64,000 nt of DNA from Maylandia zebra. Its lineage: Eukaryota > Chordata > Actinopteri > Cichliformes > Cichlidae. The stretch is taken from the NCBI RefSeq assembly GCF_041146795.1, contig NC_135184.1, positions 2,691,967 through 2,755,966 of the forward strand, given 5' to 3'. A model generated the notes under the pieces. That model was not told the origin of the DNA. It saw only the letters and a list, made by a program, of their open reading frames with translations, and searched no databases. Position numbers and translations under genes: made by a program. Positions 1 through 11,489 of this stretch are shown here, one piece after another. Position 1 is the first letter of the stretch, and each line of letters opens with the position of its first letter.

Positions 1-2610
1 AAAAAAAGATTTGCTCTTGTTCTGTTTCTTTGTACGTAGAGAACTTATTTATCTTTACTCATATATGACATTTATTATCATGTACAAATGTTTTACATAA
101 ACATGAACACTTCTCATTTGACAAAGTTATTTGGCATGTAGAGGATCTCACAGAATTTCAAACATATCTGTGTGTTTTTGTTTGTTTGTTACTGAATGAG
201 ATAAATAAATAAACCCTGACACTTGTCAGTATACTGTTTCTCAGAAAAATGCATTTAGCAGTCTTAAATCCAGATCCAAAGCCAGGCCGGACAGCAGCAG
301 CACAGAAAATGGTGTCAGGTTTCTGTTACGTCTGACAGTAAAAGCAGAAAAACAAAACCGTATTCAACCATGCAATAAAAAAGAAGCTACTCTCAGCTCT
401 TGCCACAAGGGGTCACCACAGAACTGGGCGCTCATGCTGATACAGTCCCAGGGGCAGTGCCTCTGCGAATTCACAAAAATAAAACTGTTTCTGCAGCATT
501 TTTAAAGCAAAGAATAATTTACTGCCAAAAGATGGTGTGAAATTTTTATTTTAGATGTTTTTGGTGTGCAGATGATCACAAAGAGACGCCTTCTCTTCAG
601 CACCAAAATCACACTTAGTATAAGTCAAAATGACCTTTCTCTCACGTTTTGCTGCAGAAGCTACTCAAGCTCTTACATGCCCCACAATCTACTGTGAACT
701 GAAAACAGATGAACCTGTTCAAGGCAAGTTTCACGCTGGATATTTTCTCCTGATGTCACACAAAAGCATTCAGACTGGCCCACTGCTCTGAATGTGCACA
801 CGGCGCCCACTCAGGTAAGAGATCTTTCATCATAGTCTGTGCTAAAGAGGAGTGAAAAAATTAGACTGTGGGAGAGAGTAATACGAATATAGTACAATGT
901 AATACTACAAATAGTATCGCAGGTACTACACCAAATTGCAAAGCTTCTGTTTTATTTGCTTTACAAAGGGTGGACGAGTGTTTACACTGGTTCTGGTTGT
1001 TTATTTAACAAGTACGGTACCTACTGGACCTCAATATAAAAAATTTAAGTAAACTGCTATTTACATTAGACGCCCCTGGGCAGGTCACATTGATAGATAC
1101 AGCACAATTCAATTCAATTTTATTGATATAGCACCAACTGACACCAACAGTCGCCTCAAGGTGCTTTGTGTTGTAAGGAAAAGCACAACAAAACGCACAC
1201 AGGAAAGACAAATAAAAATATGTCACACTGGCTTAAACGGGATCACAGGTCTGGTTTTTCATAAGCCACCTTGAGATGTGCCTTCAAATTGGACATATAG
1301 AATTTTTCTTTATTAGTACGCTATATTAGTATTTGCTTCCCTTCAGTGACAGCAATTTGTCCAACTGTGGTTCACCTGCAAAGCCGTTCCCAGCCCCTTC
1401 TAGCCATGTCCCTGGGTCCAATCTCACAGGCACTCTTTGGTTTAATAGATTCATTTAGAGGAGTGCAGGAGTTCATGCAACCTTATTTAGAAAACGGGCA
1501 TCTCAGAGCTCCAAAGCTCAACATTGTTTTTTATTTAGGGGGTTGAGCTAGACTCTGATATACTTGAGTTAAACATACTTTACAGCTCATTTACAATGCA
1601 AAGCTCCTTACCTTGCAGGGCTACACTGTAATGCATCATCTCTACTGGTGATTTTGTAAACATCTACCATCATTTTAATCATTTGTGCTTAACGTGACAC
1701 TGAGACAATCTTATTTAAGTCTTATTAAATATTACAGTTAGCATTCAGAAGATGAACTGTGTTTCTGTCCTTTCAGTGTTCAGAGGGTCCTGTTTTGCTT
1801 GGTCACTGCTCCAAAACCATTATGTCATTGTTCCCCGAGTCACCTGCCAGGGAGTCGCACCAGGCGGCAGCATCAAGCCTGCGTTGGTTCGCCCTGAAAT
1901 AAAGTGCATTCTGATGCATCGCATTTAAGACGCATTGGTCACAACTAGCTTAAAATGTGTACAAAGCTTTTAATATAGCTCTGTGAATTCAGTGTATTGA
2001 CCGGCGCACAAGGAAACTTAAATCCACATATTTCTAAATGGAGTTCGGCGACGGTTGGTTTCTCTAAACGTCCCAGATCCAGTTACCGCTGGTTACAGCA
2101 ACGACATTTAAATGGAATGATAAATATTCAATGCGAGCCCTGCTCGGCACCCTGCTAATTTTCCCAGATGGCTAACGGCTAAGCTAACCGGTAAACTCGT
2201 GTTGTCAGTGTCTTTAATCCAAACTCTGTTGGTTTTGTGCCCCAGATCGTGCAAACCACAGGGCACAATAAAAGTCTATAAACAACGTAAGTGAAAACTG
2301 TATTTCACTGGATTTTGTGGGGACCAAAACTATACGTTAGAAGAAGAAAAGCAAACCCAGTCAGTCCAAATTGACATGATTCTGCCGAATTGACTTCCTT
2401 ACACAACACACGTCACTGTGACGCGTTGCATTCTGGTAAATGCAGTTAACCTGGGTTTAAGGTCGTAAATGTACACGACTTAACCCGACATACGCGTTTT
2501 ACTGTTTGAGTTTCTCGCGTTTCCAGCTAATGTTCGAACAGGGAAAAGATAAAAATGCAGTCATTTTGATGCTGGTGCGTAGTTGTTTAAACATAGATAA
2601 AGAGAAAAAA
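1..2610. other. Noncoding sequence upstream of vcpip1
   Basis: I see no convincing coding exon on either strand. Short open frames here lack domains and splice context. The stretch holds one interspersed-repeat fragment near 1.1 kb and becomes more GC-rich towards the vcpip1 promoter. A neighbouring gene's 3' UTR or a divergent promoter could be present, but nothing identifies one. Confidence 0.5.
1105..1183 (+). repeat. Teleost interspersed-repeat fragment
   Basis: The stretch opens with an AATTCAATTTTATT motif and continues with a CAGTCGCCTCAAGGTGCTTT block. This combination is familiar from dispersed fish repeats. A related copy with the same opening motif lies at 58.38 kb, which supports the repeat call. 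The family name cannot be fixed here. Confidence 0.6.
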
Positions 2611-2624
2611 ACTACAAATCCCAG
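2611..2624 (+). promoter_or_regulatory. ZNF143/THAP11-type promoter motif
   Basis: ACTACAAATCCCAG matches the core of the ZNF143 (SBS) motif found in many housekeeping promoters. It lies about 200 bp upstream of the vcpip1 ATG and just upstream of a CRE. Motif match only; binding is inferred. Confidence 0.5.
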
Positions 2625-2628
2625 TAAC

Positions 2629-2636
2629 TGACGTCA
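2629..2636 (+). promoter_or_regulatory. Full CRE (CREB/ATF site)
   Basis: TGACGTCA is a perfect palindromic cAMP-response element, 187 bp upstream of the vcpip1 start codon and 5 bp after the ZNF143-type motif. Its position suits a proximal promoter of a broadly expressed gene. Function is inferred from motif and location. Confidence 0.5.
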
Positions 2637-2822
2637 TTACGTATGTACGTCTAGCAACGGCGAACAGCTAAAGGAAAAAACAGCCGCTTCCGTGTTGTTC
2701 TTGTGTTATTTTGTAAAATAACTGTCGTTAGCGGAGTCAAAGCTCGCCTGACAGCCTCGCCGGAGTGTGAATATCATGGTTTTGTGAAGCTGACACACAG
2801 CGTCAGCCTTTTTTCAGCCAAA

Positions 2823-5472
2823 ATGTCGCTGCTGCAGAGCTCAAAGAAAAAAGACAAGCGTATTTTGTCTGGTACCTGCCCAGACCCGAAATGTCAGGCG
2901 AGGCTTTTCTTTCCTGCTTACGGCTCCGTTAGCATCGAGTGTACCGAGTGTGGTCAGCGCCACGAGCAGAAGAACCTGCAGAACGTTGAGGAAGTCACCG
3001 ACCCCGATGTCGTGCTTCACAATCTGCTCAGAAACGCCCTGCTCGGCGTCACCGGGGCCCCGAAGAAGGGGACCGAGCTGGTGAAAGTGATGGGGCTTTC
3101 TAACTACCACTGCAAGCTGTTGTCGCCCGTGCTCACCAGGTATGGCATGGACAAACAAACCGGCAAAGCCAAGCTTCTGAGGGAGATGAACCAAGGGGAG
3201 ATGTTTGACTGTTCCATCCTGGGAGACAGAGCTTTTCTCATTGAGCCGGACCATGTTTCCACCATAGGCTATGGCAAAGATAGGTCAGGCAGCCTTATAT
3301 ACCTCCACGACACTCTGGAGGAGGTGAAGAAAGCCAACGGCAACAGAGAGTGTCTCATCCCGGTGCATGTGGACGGAGACGGGCACTGCCTGGTCCACGC
3401 TGTGTCCAGAGCTCTGGTGGGGAGAGAACTGTTCTGGCATGCCCTCCGTGAAAACCTCAAACAGAACTTCAAGCAGAATCTGGAACGCTACAAGGCACTT
3501 TTTCAGGACTTTATAGATGCTGCAGAGTGGGAGGACATCATCAACGAGTGCGACCCTCTTTTCATCCCACCAGAAGGCGTACCCCTTGGACTACGCAACA
3601 TCCACATATTTGGCTTAGCCAACGTCCTCCACCGACCCATAATTCTCCTGGACTCCCTGAGTGGGATGAGGAGCTCCGGGGATTATTCTGCCACCTTCCT
3701 GCCTGGACTGGTGCCGGAGGAGCAGTGCAAGGGGAAAGATGGGAAGCTGAACAAACCCATCTGTATCGCCTGGAGCAGCTCCAGCAGGAACCACTACATC
3801 CCTCTGGTGGGAATCAAGAACACGGTGCTGCCAAAGCTGCCACCCCGTCTGCTGCCAAAGGCCTGGGGCGTCCCTCAGGACCTCATCAAGAAGTACATCA
3901 AGTTAGAAGCGGATGGGAGCTGCGTGATTGGCGGAGATCGCAGCCTGCAGGATAAATATCTGATGAGGCTAGTTAACGCCATGGAGGAGGTATTTATGGA
4001 GAAGCACAGCATCCACCCGTCACTGGTGGCTGACGTTCACCAGTACGTCTACAGGAGGACTGGCGTGATTGGCATCCATCCAGAGGAGGTCACAGAGGCG
4101 GCAAAGAAGTCAGTGATGGAAAATCGGCTGCATCGCTGCCTGATCTGTGGCGCCCTTTCTGAGCTCCACATCCCACCGGAGTGGCTGATTCCCGGCGGTA
4201 AGCTCTACAACTTAGCCAAATCCACACACGGCCAGCTGCGGCCGGATAAGAACTACAGTTTCCCCCTCAACAACGTGGTCTGCTCTTACGACCCCCAAAG
4301 GGATGTTCTCCTCCCAGACTACAAACTGAGCTCCCTCAACACCTGCAACTGGTGTCACGGCACGTCAGTCCGCCATATCCGTGGAAACGGCTCGGTGGTT
4401 TATCTGGATGGGGACAGAACCAACACCCGCTCCCAGGGAGGGAAGTGTGGGTGTGGCTTCAAACACTACTGGGAGGGGAAGGAGTATGACAACCTCCCCG
4501 AGGCCTTCCCCATCACGTTGGAGTGGGGGGGTCGGGTGGTGCGAGAGACAGTGTACTGGTTCCAGTATGAGACTGACCCTTCATTGAACAGCAACGTGTA
4601 CGACGTGGCCATGAAGCTCGTCACAAAGCACTTCCCGGGCGAGTTTGGCAGTGAGATCCTGGTGCAGAAAGTGGTCAACACTATCCTCCATCACACGGCC
4701 AAGAAGAACCCGGACGAATACAACCCCGTGTCCATCGACGGGGCTCATGTCCAGCGCCTCACTGATGCCTCAGAGTCTCAGCAGCCGGCGGACCCCCAGC
4801 CGCCCACAAAGATCATCCTGACGGGACAGAAAGCGAAGACGTTGCACAAGGAGGAGCTAACGATGAGCCGAGCAGAGCGCAGCATCCAGCAGAGCATCAG
4901 CGAGCAGGCCTTCGTCACCCAGAAGCGTCGGACTGACAAACTGAAGCAGGAGCAGAAAGGCCAGGGCCGGACTTCTTCACCCGGAGGCTCTCCAGAAACC
5001 TCCTCCTCTTCAGCTCCAGCCACACCCACCAAGTCTTCCTCCCCGTCTTCGTCCAGTAAGGAGAAAAAGATTCGTGTGACTACGAGCGACGGCAGACAGG
5101 CCATGCTGACTCTGCAGGCCCACACGACCTTCTCTGAGCTGCAGAGGAGCATCAGCAACCAGTTCAGCGTGCCGCCGGCGCAGCAATGCATCCGCTACGG
5201 TTTCCCACCTAAGGAGTTGGTCCCACCAAAAGATGGCGAGGAAAACGAGCCAGTGGCGCTGCAGCATGGTGACAGGGTGACTGTGGAGATCCTAAAAGGC
5301 CCAGAGGACAAGAGCCCTGCGGCCTCCATTCCCCGAGCCTCCAGCTCGCACTCCGCCCTGCATTCAGTGAAGAGCGAGGACGCCGTGACGCCCGGAAGAA
5401 TGAGCAGCCGGGAACTCCAGGACAGCATCGACCTTGAGATGTCCTCCCTTTGTCTCCTAGCAACGTTGATGG
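2823..5472 (+). CDS. vcpip1: vcpip1 coding exon 1
   Basis: This exon carries the first 883 codons: zinc-ribbon-like N-terminus, OTU catalytic domain, a central Cys-rich region and the ubiquitin-like domain. It ends ATG G|GTAAGG, a good donor, in phase 1. The open frame reads on into the intron to a stop at 5522, but the conserved protein continues in exon 2 instead. Confidence 0.95.
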
Positions 5473-8400
5473 GTAAGGTTACATGTAGGGTACCAAGTAA
5501 GTTAGTGAGTGAAGCAAAGTAATGTATTATCACAGCAACCTGTGCCACAAGACTGAATGTGACAGGAAGTGTAAGTTTAGGATATTTCAGAGCATAAGAT
5601 CCATCCTGATATAAAGCAGAGCAAAAGATCTTTGGTCGCACAGCTTACCTGTACCGTACGGCCTTCTGAAGCGAAACTGGCTGCACATAAAAACAAGCTG
5701 TGTCACTTTGAGATGTCACTAGAGGAAAGTTATTGTGCTGGAGCTGCAGCTTCTTTTCACTTTAAAGATGCTGTGAATCCTGAATTCTTTGCTGACGTGT
5801 GGATTCGAATATCACAGCCGAGACACTGATTACGTTCTTTGAAATCAGTGATCATCTCCATTTTCAGCAGATAGTGGGCCTGTCTTGAAATCGTCTGCCT
5901 TATTAAATGAAATCCATGCTGGATTCAATTTTGCAAAGGGCCAGATTTGATCCTCAGGCTTTGATTTTGTCACATTTGATCTAAGATATAAAAGCTTGTT
6001 GGTCTGATTGAAGGCTGCCAGGAGAAAACTATTTTTCTCCTGTGTTGTTCTGCACTTCAGGAGCTAAAACCCGCTCGTCAGGTTTAACAGAGCCAAGTGG
6101 CTGCTGCTACTTTCTTATTTTAATAATTCACTTCTTAGTTTGATTTTAGAAACATTCCTTTCTACAATAAAGCTAAAGGAAAACAGTCCTCTTTTTCCTA
6201 TGCTTGCATAAGGAAACGTGTATTTCAGTTATAATAACTTGAATCAGTCATTCAGTCCGGCTCTTGGCTGTTGCTTGTTACTGTACAGAGTTAATCTGTG
6301 ACTTAGCAGTGAGTTATTTACAGGTAAATATACAAAGAAGCACAAAGGTTCAATTAGACTTAATAAAAGCAGGATAAAATATGATAAAATGTGTCCTGGC
6401 TTCTGGGGGTGAACATGCAATTATCCATGACTGTAGTTGAGGCAAAGAATGTGTCGACTGACTTTAAGTCTTTTTGGCCATTTTATTAGCAAAGATGTCT
6501 TCAACCTTGAGTAAAACTAAACCCGACGTATGTTTTAATATCTTCTGTCGCAGTGATTTTCCTTTGGTTGAAAGCCAGCTTCGATTGGCGTCAAATGTGT
6601 TTTTAGTACATGCAGAGAAAACCCTGGTATGGAAAAAATAACATTTCCTCAAACATGACAGTGCTGGTGCTTCAGTTTGCTTTAAAGTTCAACTTTTGAT
6701 CATTAATCATTCAAAGATAACGATTGAACTCGTTCTGCTGTCTGCCCTTTCATTAATTTGACCTCTTGTTTATATTTTCATTATAATTAGCATCTCTATA
6801 GTCAATGTTTGTTCACAGGTTGAGCTCCTGACGATACAAACCTACTGTGCTGGGGCTGACGGTGTGTTTATAGAGAGTGCTGTCAGGTTAATATCATACA
6901 GCACTTTATTTTATTGATTAATAATCAGTCAGAATGATAACGATTTGTACAGTAAACATCTCCTGTTCCAGTTTCTCCAGCATGGGGATGTCTTTGTTTT
7001 CTGTGTTCACTCATATTATTGAATGTGGTGATGATGATGATGGATCATCGTCGTGTTTAATTTATTGTCTTCTTGCAATGATGCTGCTGCTTGCTTAAGA
7101 CTGCAGAGTAAGCTGAAGTGTGTTTGTGTGTGTCTGTGTGTGAATAAAGAGAACAGCTCCAGGTGTGCAGCGCACATGCCTGCTGGTTTCTGATTGGCTG
7201 GTGCAGGCAGGTGATCAAAAAACTGCCGTTTGCTCTCAGCAGCTGATTGAGCTCCCAGGTTTCTGATCAGCTGCCATGAGCAAACAAGAGACTTGTTTTG
7301 TGTGTGAGTGTGAGAATCTGCTGACTCGAGCAACTCGCTCCCTCCCCGTCTCACCTGCCAATCAGGTCAAAGGTCACAACTGCGTTAGGATAAACAGATC
7401 GGGCCGTGTGACACACACAGAGCGTCTGTCGATATTCAGGAAGGTTTCGGCTGCGCTCCGAGCGCTCCGCAGGCCTGACGCTGCACTTCCTGTCAGCTCC
7501 GAGCTCGTGTTCAATAATCCCCCCGCCCGGCCCCGGCCAGGATGAAACAAAGCATCCGCTCACCAGACAGTGCCTCCAACCCAGAGCTCAGAGTTCACAC
7601 AGCTGAATGGAGCAGACCTGTAGCTGAATATGTGCGACGTGCATTACATATAAACACACAAACAAAAGGAAATGCACCGTCACGCACTTTCAAATGGACT
7701 CAGTGCATCAGTGCAGTGTTGAAGTCCCTGTTTTACTGACAGGATATTTGAAGCTAAATAAACACCTGAATATGGTTTTATCGCCTTTATTTATTGACAG
7801 TGGTTTTGTACACCAAATAAAATTTAACCTTAAACCAGATTTTATTTCATTTTAAGCTTAAGTTGTTGTTTTTGCTCATTTCACTTTCAATTTTCATTGT
7901 CTGGAAATGATGAGTTTCAGTTTAGTTTTCATGAGTTTTGGTGGTAGTTTTAGTTTTGTTCTTATATATTTGGAGGTTTTGTCAGGTGCAAAATTTTAAA
8001 GGTTAACACACTTCATACACATTCAAGTCCCAGACTCATTAAACAGATGCACCAGATGTTCCTCAGGCTGGTTGTGTTGAAAAATAAAGTGAAAAAATAT
8101 TGTTTACAGTAGCTTTATTGCAAAGTCTAGTTTTTATTTTTACTGTAGCCAATTTATTCTTGGTTCACTATAATAACTTTGCCTGAAACTGAATCATTAA
8201 TGAACCATTTTAGGTTTTCTCAGCAGAAAAACCCACATCGACACATTCCACTTTAAGTTTTAGATTTGGGAATTAATGGAGACAATGATCAGTGACAGAC
8301 TGGACATTTATTTATTGGCTTAGATGACTGTTATTGCAATAAAAAAGGGTTTATGTCTCAGATGAGATGGATCATTTTCATCACAGCAGGAGAGTTCAAG

Positions 8401-11400
8401 TGGATTGATATTTTCTGTCGAGGTTGTTGAGACTAAATATGAAGCAGCTGAAGGACAATGGCATTTATTAGAGGACCTCTAAAACAAGAGACGGTAAATG
8501 TAGATGAAATGTAGAATATAAAAATGTGAATGTTCCTACAGAGTAGCAGCAGCATGAGCAGCAGTGCGAGGTTAAAACGAGGGGGAATCGCTAGCCTGGC
8601 TTTACCATCAGCATCAAAGCTGTAGATGTTGTATGTGGTGTGAGCTTCACTGAGTGTGAAAGCAAACATACTGGAACCACAGAGGTTTCTATAAATGACT
8701 GACGATAGCTGCTGCTTGCAGCTTCATATTCATCATGTAGAAATAAATGTGATGTCACACCTTTATCAAGAAACATTTCTTAGGTTTGTCCACCACTGCT
8801 TTCAGTTTTAAATATATTTTTACATATCAGCGGCTTCACTGTACGCCAAACAATGGCGAGGTCAGAGTATCAACTGTATTTCCACTCTTGTGTCTTACAT
8901 TCAGATGTTTCGGTCTCTGTTTATTTTTGTGCTGCTCTGACCGCTCACGTTCCTGCCAAAGCTGTGCACTCTGACACCGAGGACTTCTGTGGTCCTACAT
9001 TGTGCTGTCCTGTGTAGCGTCCTGCTCACACAGACACATTTTAACCTTGTGTTGTGTTTAGGACCTCGTCTCATTCGTTGGATCCTTTTAAAATGTTTGT
9101 CTTTGTTTCAGGTGAGGATGTTTGGTCGTACGCAAAGAAGCTGCCACACTTATTCCAGCAGGGCGGCGTCTTCTACAACATCGTTAAGAAAGACATGGGT
9201 AAGCAGGCTCTGTGTAACAGAGCAGGTACATTTATACATGTGCGTTTGTGTGTCTGCATCACTGTGAACCGGAGCTTATCATACGTGAGCTACTTTTTTT
9301 AAAGGCTTCTTTGCTAACTAATTATTAGACAGATTTTAAACATGTGCAGAAATGTAGCAGAAACACACGCGACTGATCAGGTGACGCCTGAGAGCAGAAA
9401 AGTTCAGTGAATAAAATTCACGAGGCTGCAGGAAATGAAATGTTTCTTCCCAGACCTGATGATCAATGCCCAGTGGTCCACATTTGTGCCATATTCCGGG
9501 TTCCCAGCACACACCTTACAGGAACTCCTTCCCAGAGAAGAAAACGGGGTCTGTTGTAAACATGTGGAGAGGATTTCGATTAGATGATAGTGCCCAGATT
9601 TCTGGTAAATAAAGGAACGTGGAGTGGCTCACTGATGTGTGCTGAGCTCTGGTCCTCTGCAGCACAGAGGAATATATGTCAGAGTTTACAGTCAGATGAA
9701 GTTTGATTGAAATATATCGATTCTTGTCACATGCACGTGACTCCTCAGACATGTCTGAAAGCAGATTGGTGTGATTAAAGGATCAGTTTGTTTTTATCTG
9801 TCATATTCTTTATTGTAAGTTATTGCAAACCAAAAACTAATAACACAGGATCCTTTATGGCGACTTCTTATTTCCTGTTATCAGATTGTCAGACTGTTGC
9901 TGTGTTTCTATCTGATGCTCTGGAGCTAACCGCAGCATAAATGAAAGCAAACCCTTGAACCTTTGTCAATATATTTGGTACATCCCACCCGAGGGAGGGA
10001 GAACAGCTGTGTTATTAAAGTTGACCTATTGTGCTTTTGTTTACCTGTCATAGATATATTGTTACAATGGTGGATGGTCAAGTCAGCCGCGAACTCACTT
10101 TCTCCAAACACTGTTTTTCTACTCTTGGATCTGTGTGACGGCACTAAGAGGGGATATCGCTAATATGGTCATTTGAATCTTTGCAGGTGTTTCAGAGCGC
10201 GTAACTAAAAGCATGAGCTTAGTTTGATAATAAGAGAGCTTAAAGAAAAACAAAATTACAAGTTAAATCTAAAACAATAAAGTTTGACAGCCCTCACATG
10301 CTCTGCTCCCACTGCACTGCACAGTTTCACAACGTTACAGCTGCTGAAATGTTTGTGAGCTTATACACAGGCATCAATGCAATAACACGAATATGTTTCC
10401 TGCTTCAACTTGATTGGCTCTTTGGGGGAAGGCGGAGGACACTGGCCATCTGTAGTATCTGAGAAGTCTCCCATAAATTGCAGTTCAGATTTTTTTTCTA
10501 TATAAATTGTGTCTGAATGTGAGAATAAAAGTTTCTTGCCTACTGATTTAAACCTTTTCTTGTGAGGGGCAGCCAATCAGAGTTGGCAGAGCTGAAGGCT
10601 TGTTTCAGACCAAGGCCCAGGATGAGATTAATAAGGATTATTTTAGACTGTGAATCGTGTCAAGCTGGGAATGACCTCTCTCTCTCTCTCTCGTTCAGGC
10701 CTGATGGACGGGAAGCACTGCACGCTGCCTCACCTCACAGGGAAAACCTTTGTTTATAATGCAGCAGAGGAGCGTTTGGAGCTCTGCGTGGACGCTGCCG
10801 GTCACTTCCCTGTTGGGCCTGATGTCGAGGAACTGGTGAAGGAGGCCCTGGTGCAGCTACGCTCTGAGGCATCCGGTAGGGGCAGTAGAGAGGGTAGTCC
10901 CTCTCATGGCGTGCTGCGGCTGGGCAGCGGTGGCGTTGTTCGTAAAAAGGAGCAGCTGCAGAGTGTCACAGCCTTTCAGGGAAAAGGCCACTCTCTGGGC
11001 AGCGCCGGAGGCTCCTCACCACCAGAACACCGCCCTATCACACGACAGCACAGCAGTGGCGTGGACCTGAGTGCCAGCGTGTCCCGAGGACCCCCGGACC
11101 TGTCGGACATCCCCGAGGACACCACCAGGGAGCTGGTCCGCATGGCTCCGGGCTTCGTCACCATGAAGGACGGCCGTGGACTCGACCCCAGCCTGATGGA
11201 GCAGCAGCGAAGGAAGCTGCAGGAAATGGTGTCCTCCATCCAGGCCTCCATGGAGCGGCACCTGAAAGAGCAGCAGAGCACCGCCTCCGGGGGTAGGGCT
11301 GCCCAGGAGCCGACGGCCGGAAGCCAGGCGGGTGAGGACCAGTCGGTGTCCACGGCCGACCACAAACCGCCAGCTGCAGTGTCGACAACGGCAGCCATCA

Positions 11401-11489
11401 AACCTGAGCAGAAGGTGGAGGAACCGGAGGAGATGGACAGCCAGGACGCCGGGCAGAGTAACGCCACCGAACCCATGGATCACTCCTGA
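2823..11489 (+). CDS. vcpip1: Deubiquitinating protein VCPIP1 (VCIP135), 3 coding exons
   Basis: VCPIP1 is an OTU-family deubiquitinase that binds the p97/VCP-p47 complex and is needed for Golgi and ER membrane reassembly. Coding exons are 2823-5472, 9112-9198 and 10699-11489. All junctions are GT..AG and in phase 1, giving 1175 aa (the human protein is about 1222). An N-terminal Cys pair set (about residues 19-49) resembles a zinc ribbon. The OTU catalytic motif DGDGHC places the nucleophile at about Cys189, and NHYIPLVG places the catalytic His at about 324. A ubiquitin-like/UBX-like domain spans about 747-830. The C-terminus ends in the conserved EEPEEMDSQDA and EPMDHS blocks. The frame is open upstream to 2703 without an ATG, so ATG 2823 is chosen because it begins the conserved region. 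No defect is seen. Confidence 0.97.
5473..9111 (+). other. vcpip1 intron 1
   Basis: A 3.6-kb intron. It holds a GC-richer island at about 7.2-7.6 kb, TG-rich simple sequence near 7.1 kb and a DR1 nuclear-receptor motif. Open frames within it show no domains. Confidence 0.8.
7364..7376 (+). promoter_or_regulatory. Perfect DR1 nuclear-receptor element in vcpip1 intron 1
   Basis: AGGTCA-A-AGGTCA is a consensus direct repeat with 1-nt spacing, the type bound by PPAR/RXR, HNF4 or COUP-TF. It sits in the GC-richer island of intron 1. This could be an intronic enhancer; occupancy is unknown. Confidence 0.4.
9112..9198 (+). CDS. vcpip1: vcpip1 coding exon 2 (87 bp)
   Basis: A small exon between TTTGTTTCAG and GTAAGCAG that encodes the highly conserved EDVWSYAKKLPHLFQQGG block. 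It is phase 1 on both sides, so skipping it would keep the frame while removing 29 residues. Confidence 0.93.
9199..10698 (+). other. vcpip1 intron 2
   Basis: A 1.5-kb intron with no recognised gene or element. It ends in an unbroken CT dinucleotide run (about 10676-10691) followed by GTTCAG, so a microsatellite serves as the polypyrimidine tract of the exon 3 acceptor. Confidence 0.8.
10699..11489 (+). CDS. vcpip1: vcpip1 coding exon 3
   Basis: This exon encodes the last 263 codons. It begins with the conserved MDGKHC..PHLTGKTFVYNA block, then a Ser/Gln-rich low-conservation stretch, a KLQEMVSSIQASMERHL helix and the acidic C-terminal tail. The stop codon is TGA at 11487-11489. Confidence 0.95.

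Noticed and set aside
2703-2822. Upstream extension of the vcpip1 frame by 40 codons
   Set aside because: It has no ATG (it would start at GTG), does not match the conserved N-terminus, and ATG 2823 begins the family sequence; it is 5' UTR.
10976-11483. Minus-strand open frames of 155-166 codons
   Set aside because: They are shadows of vcpip1 exon 3, whose sense frame is conserved.
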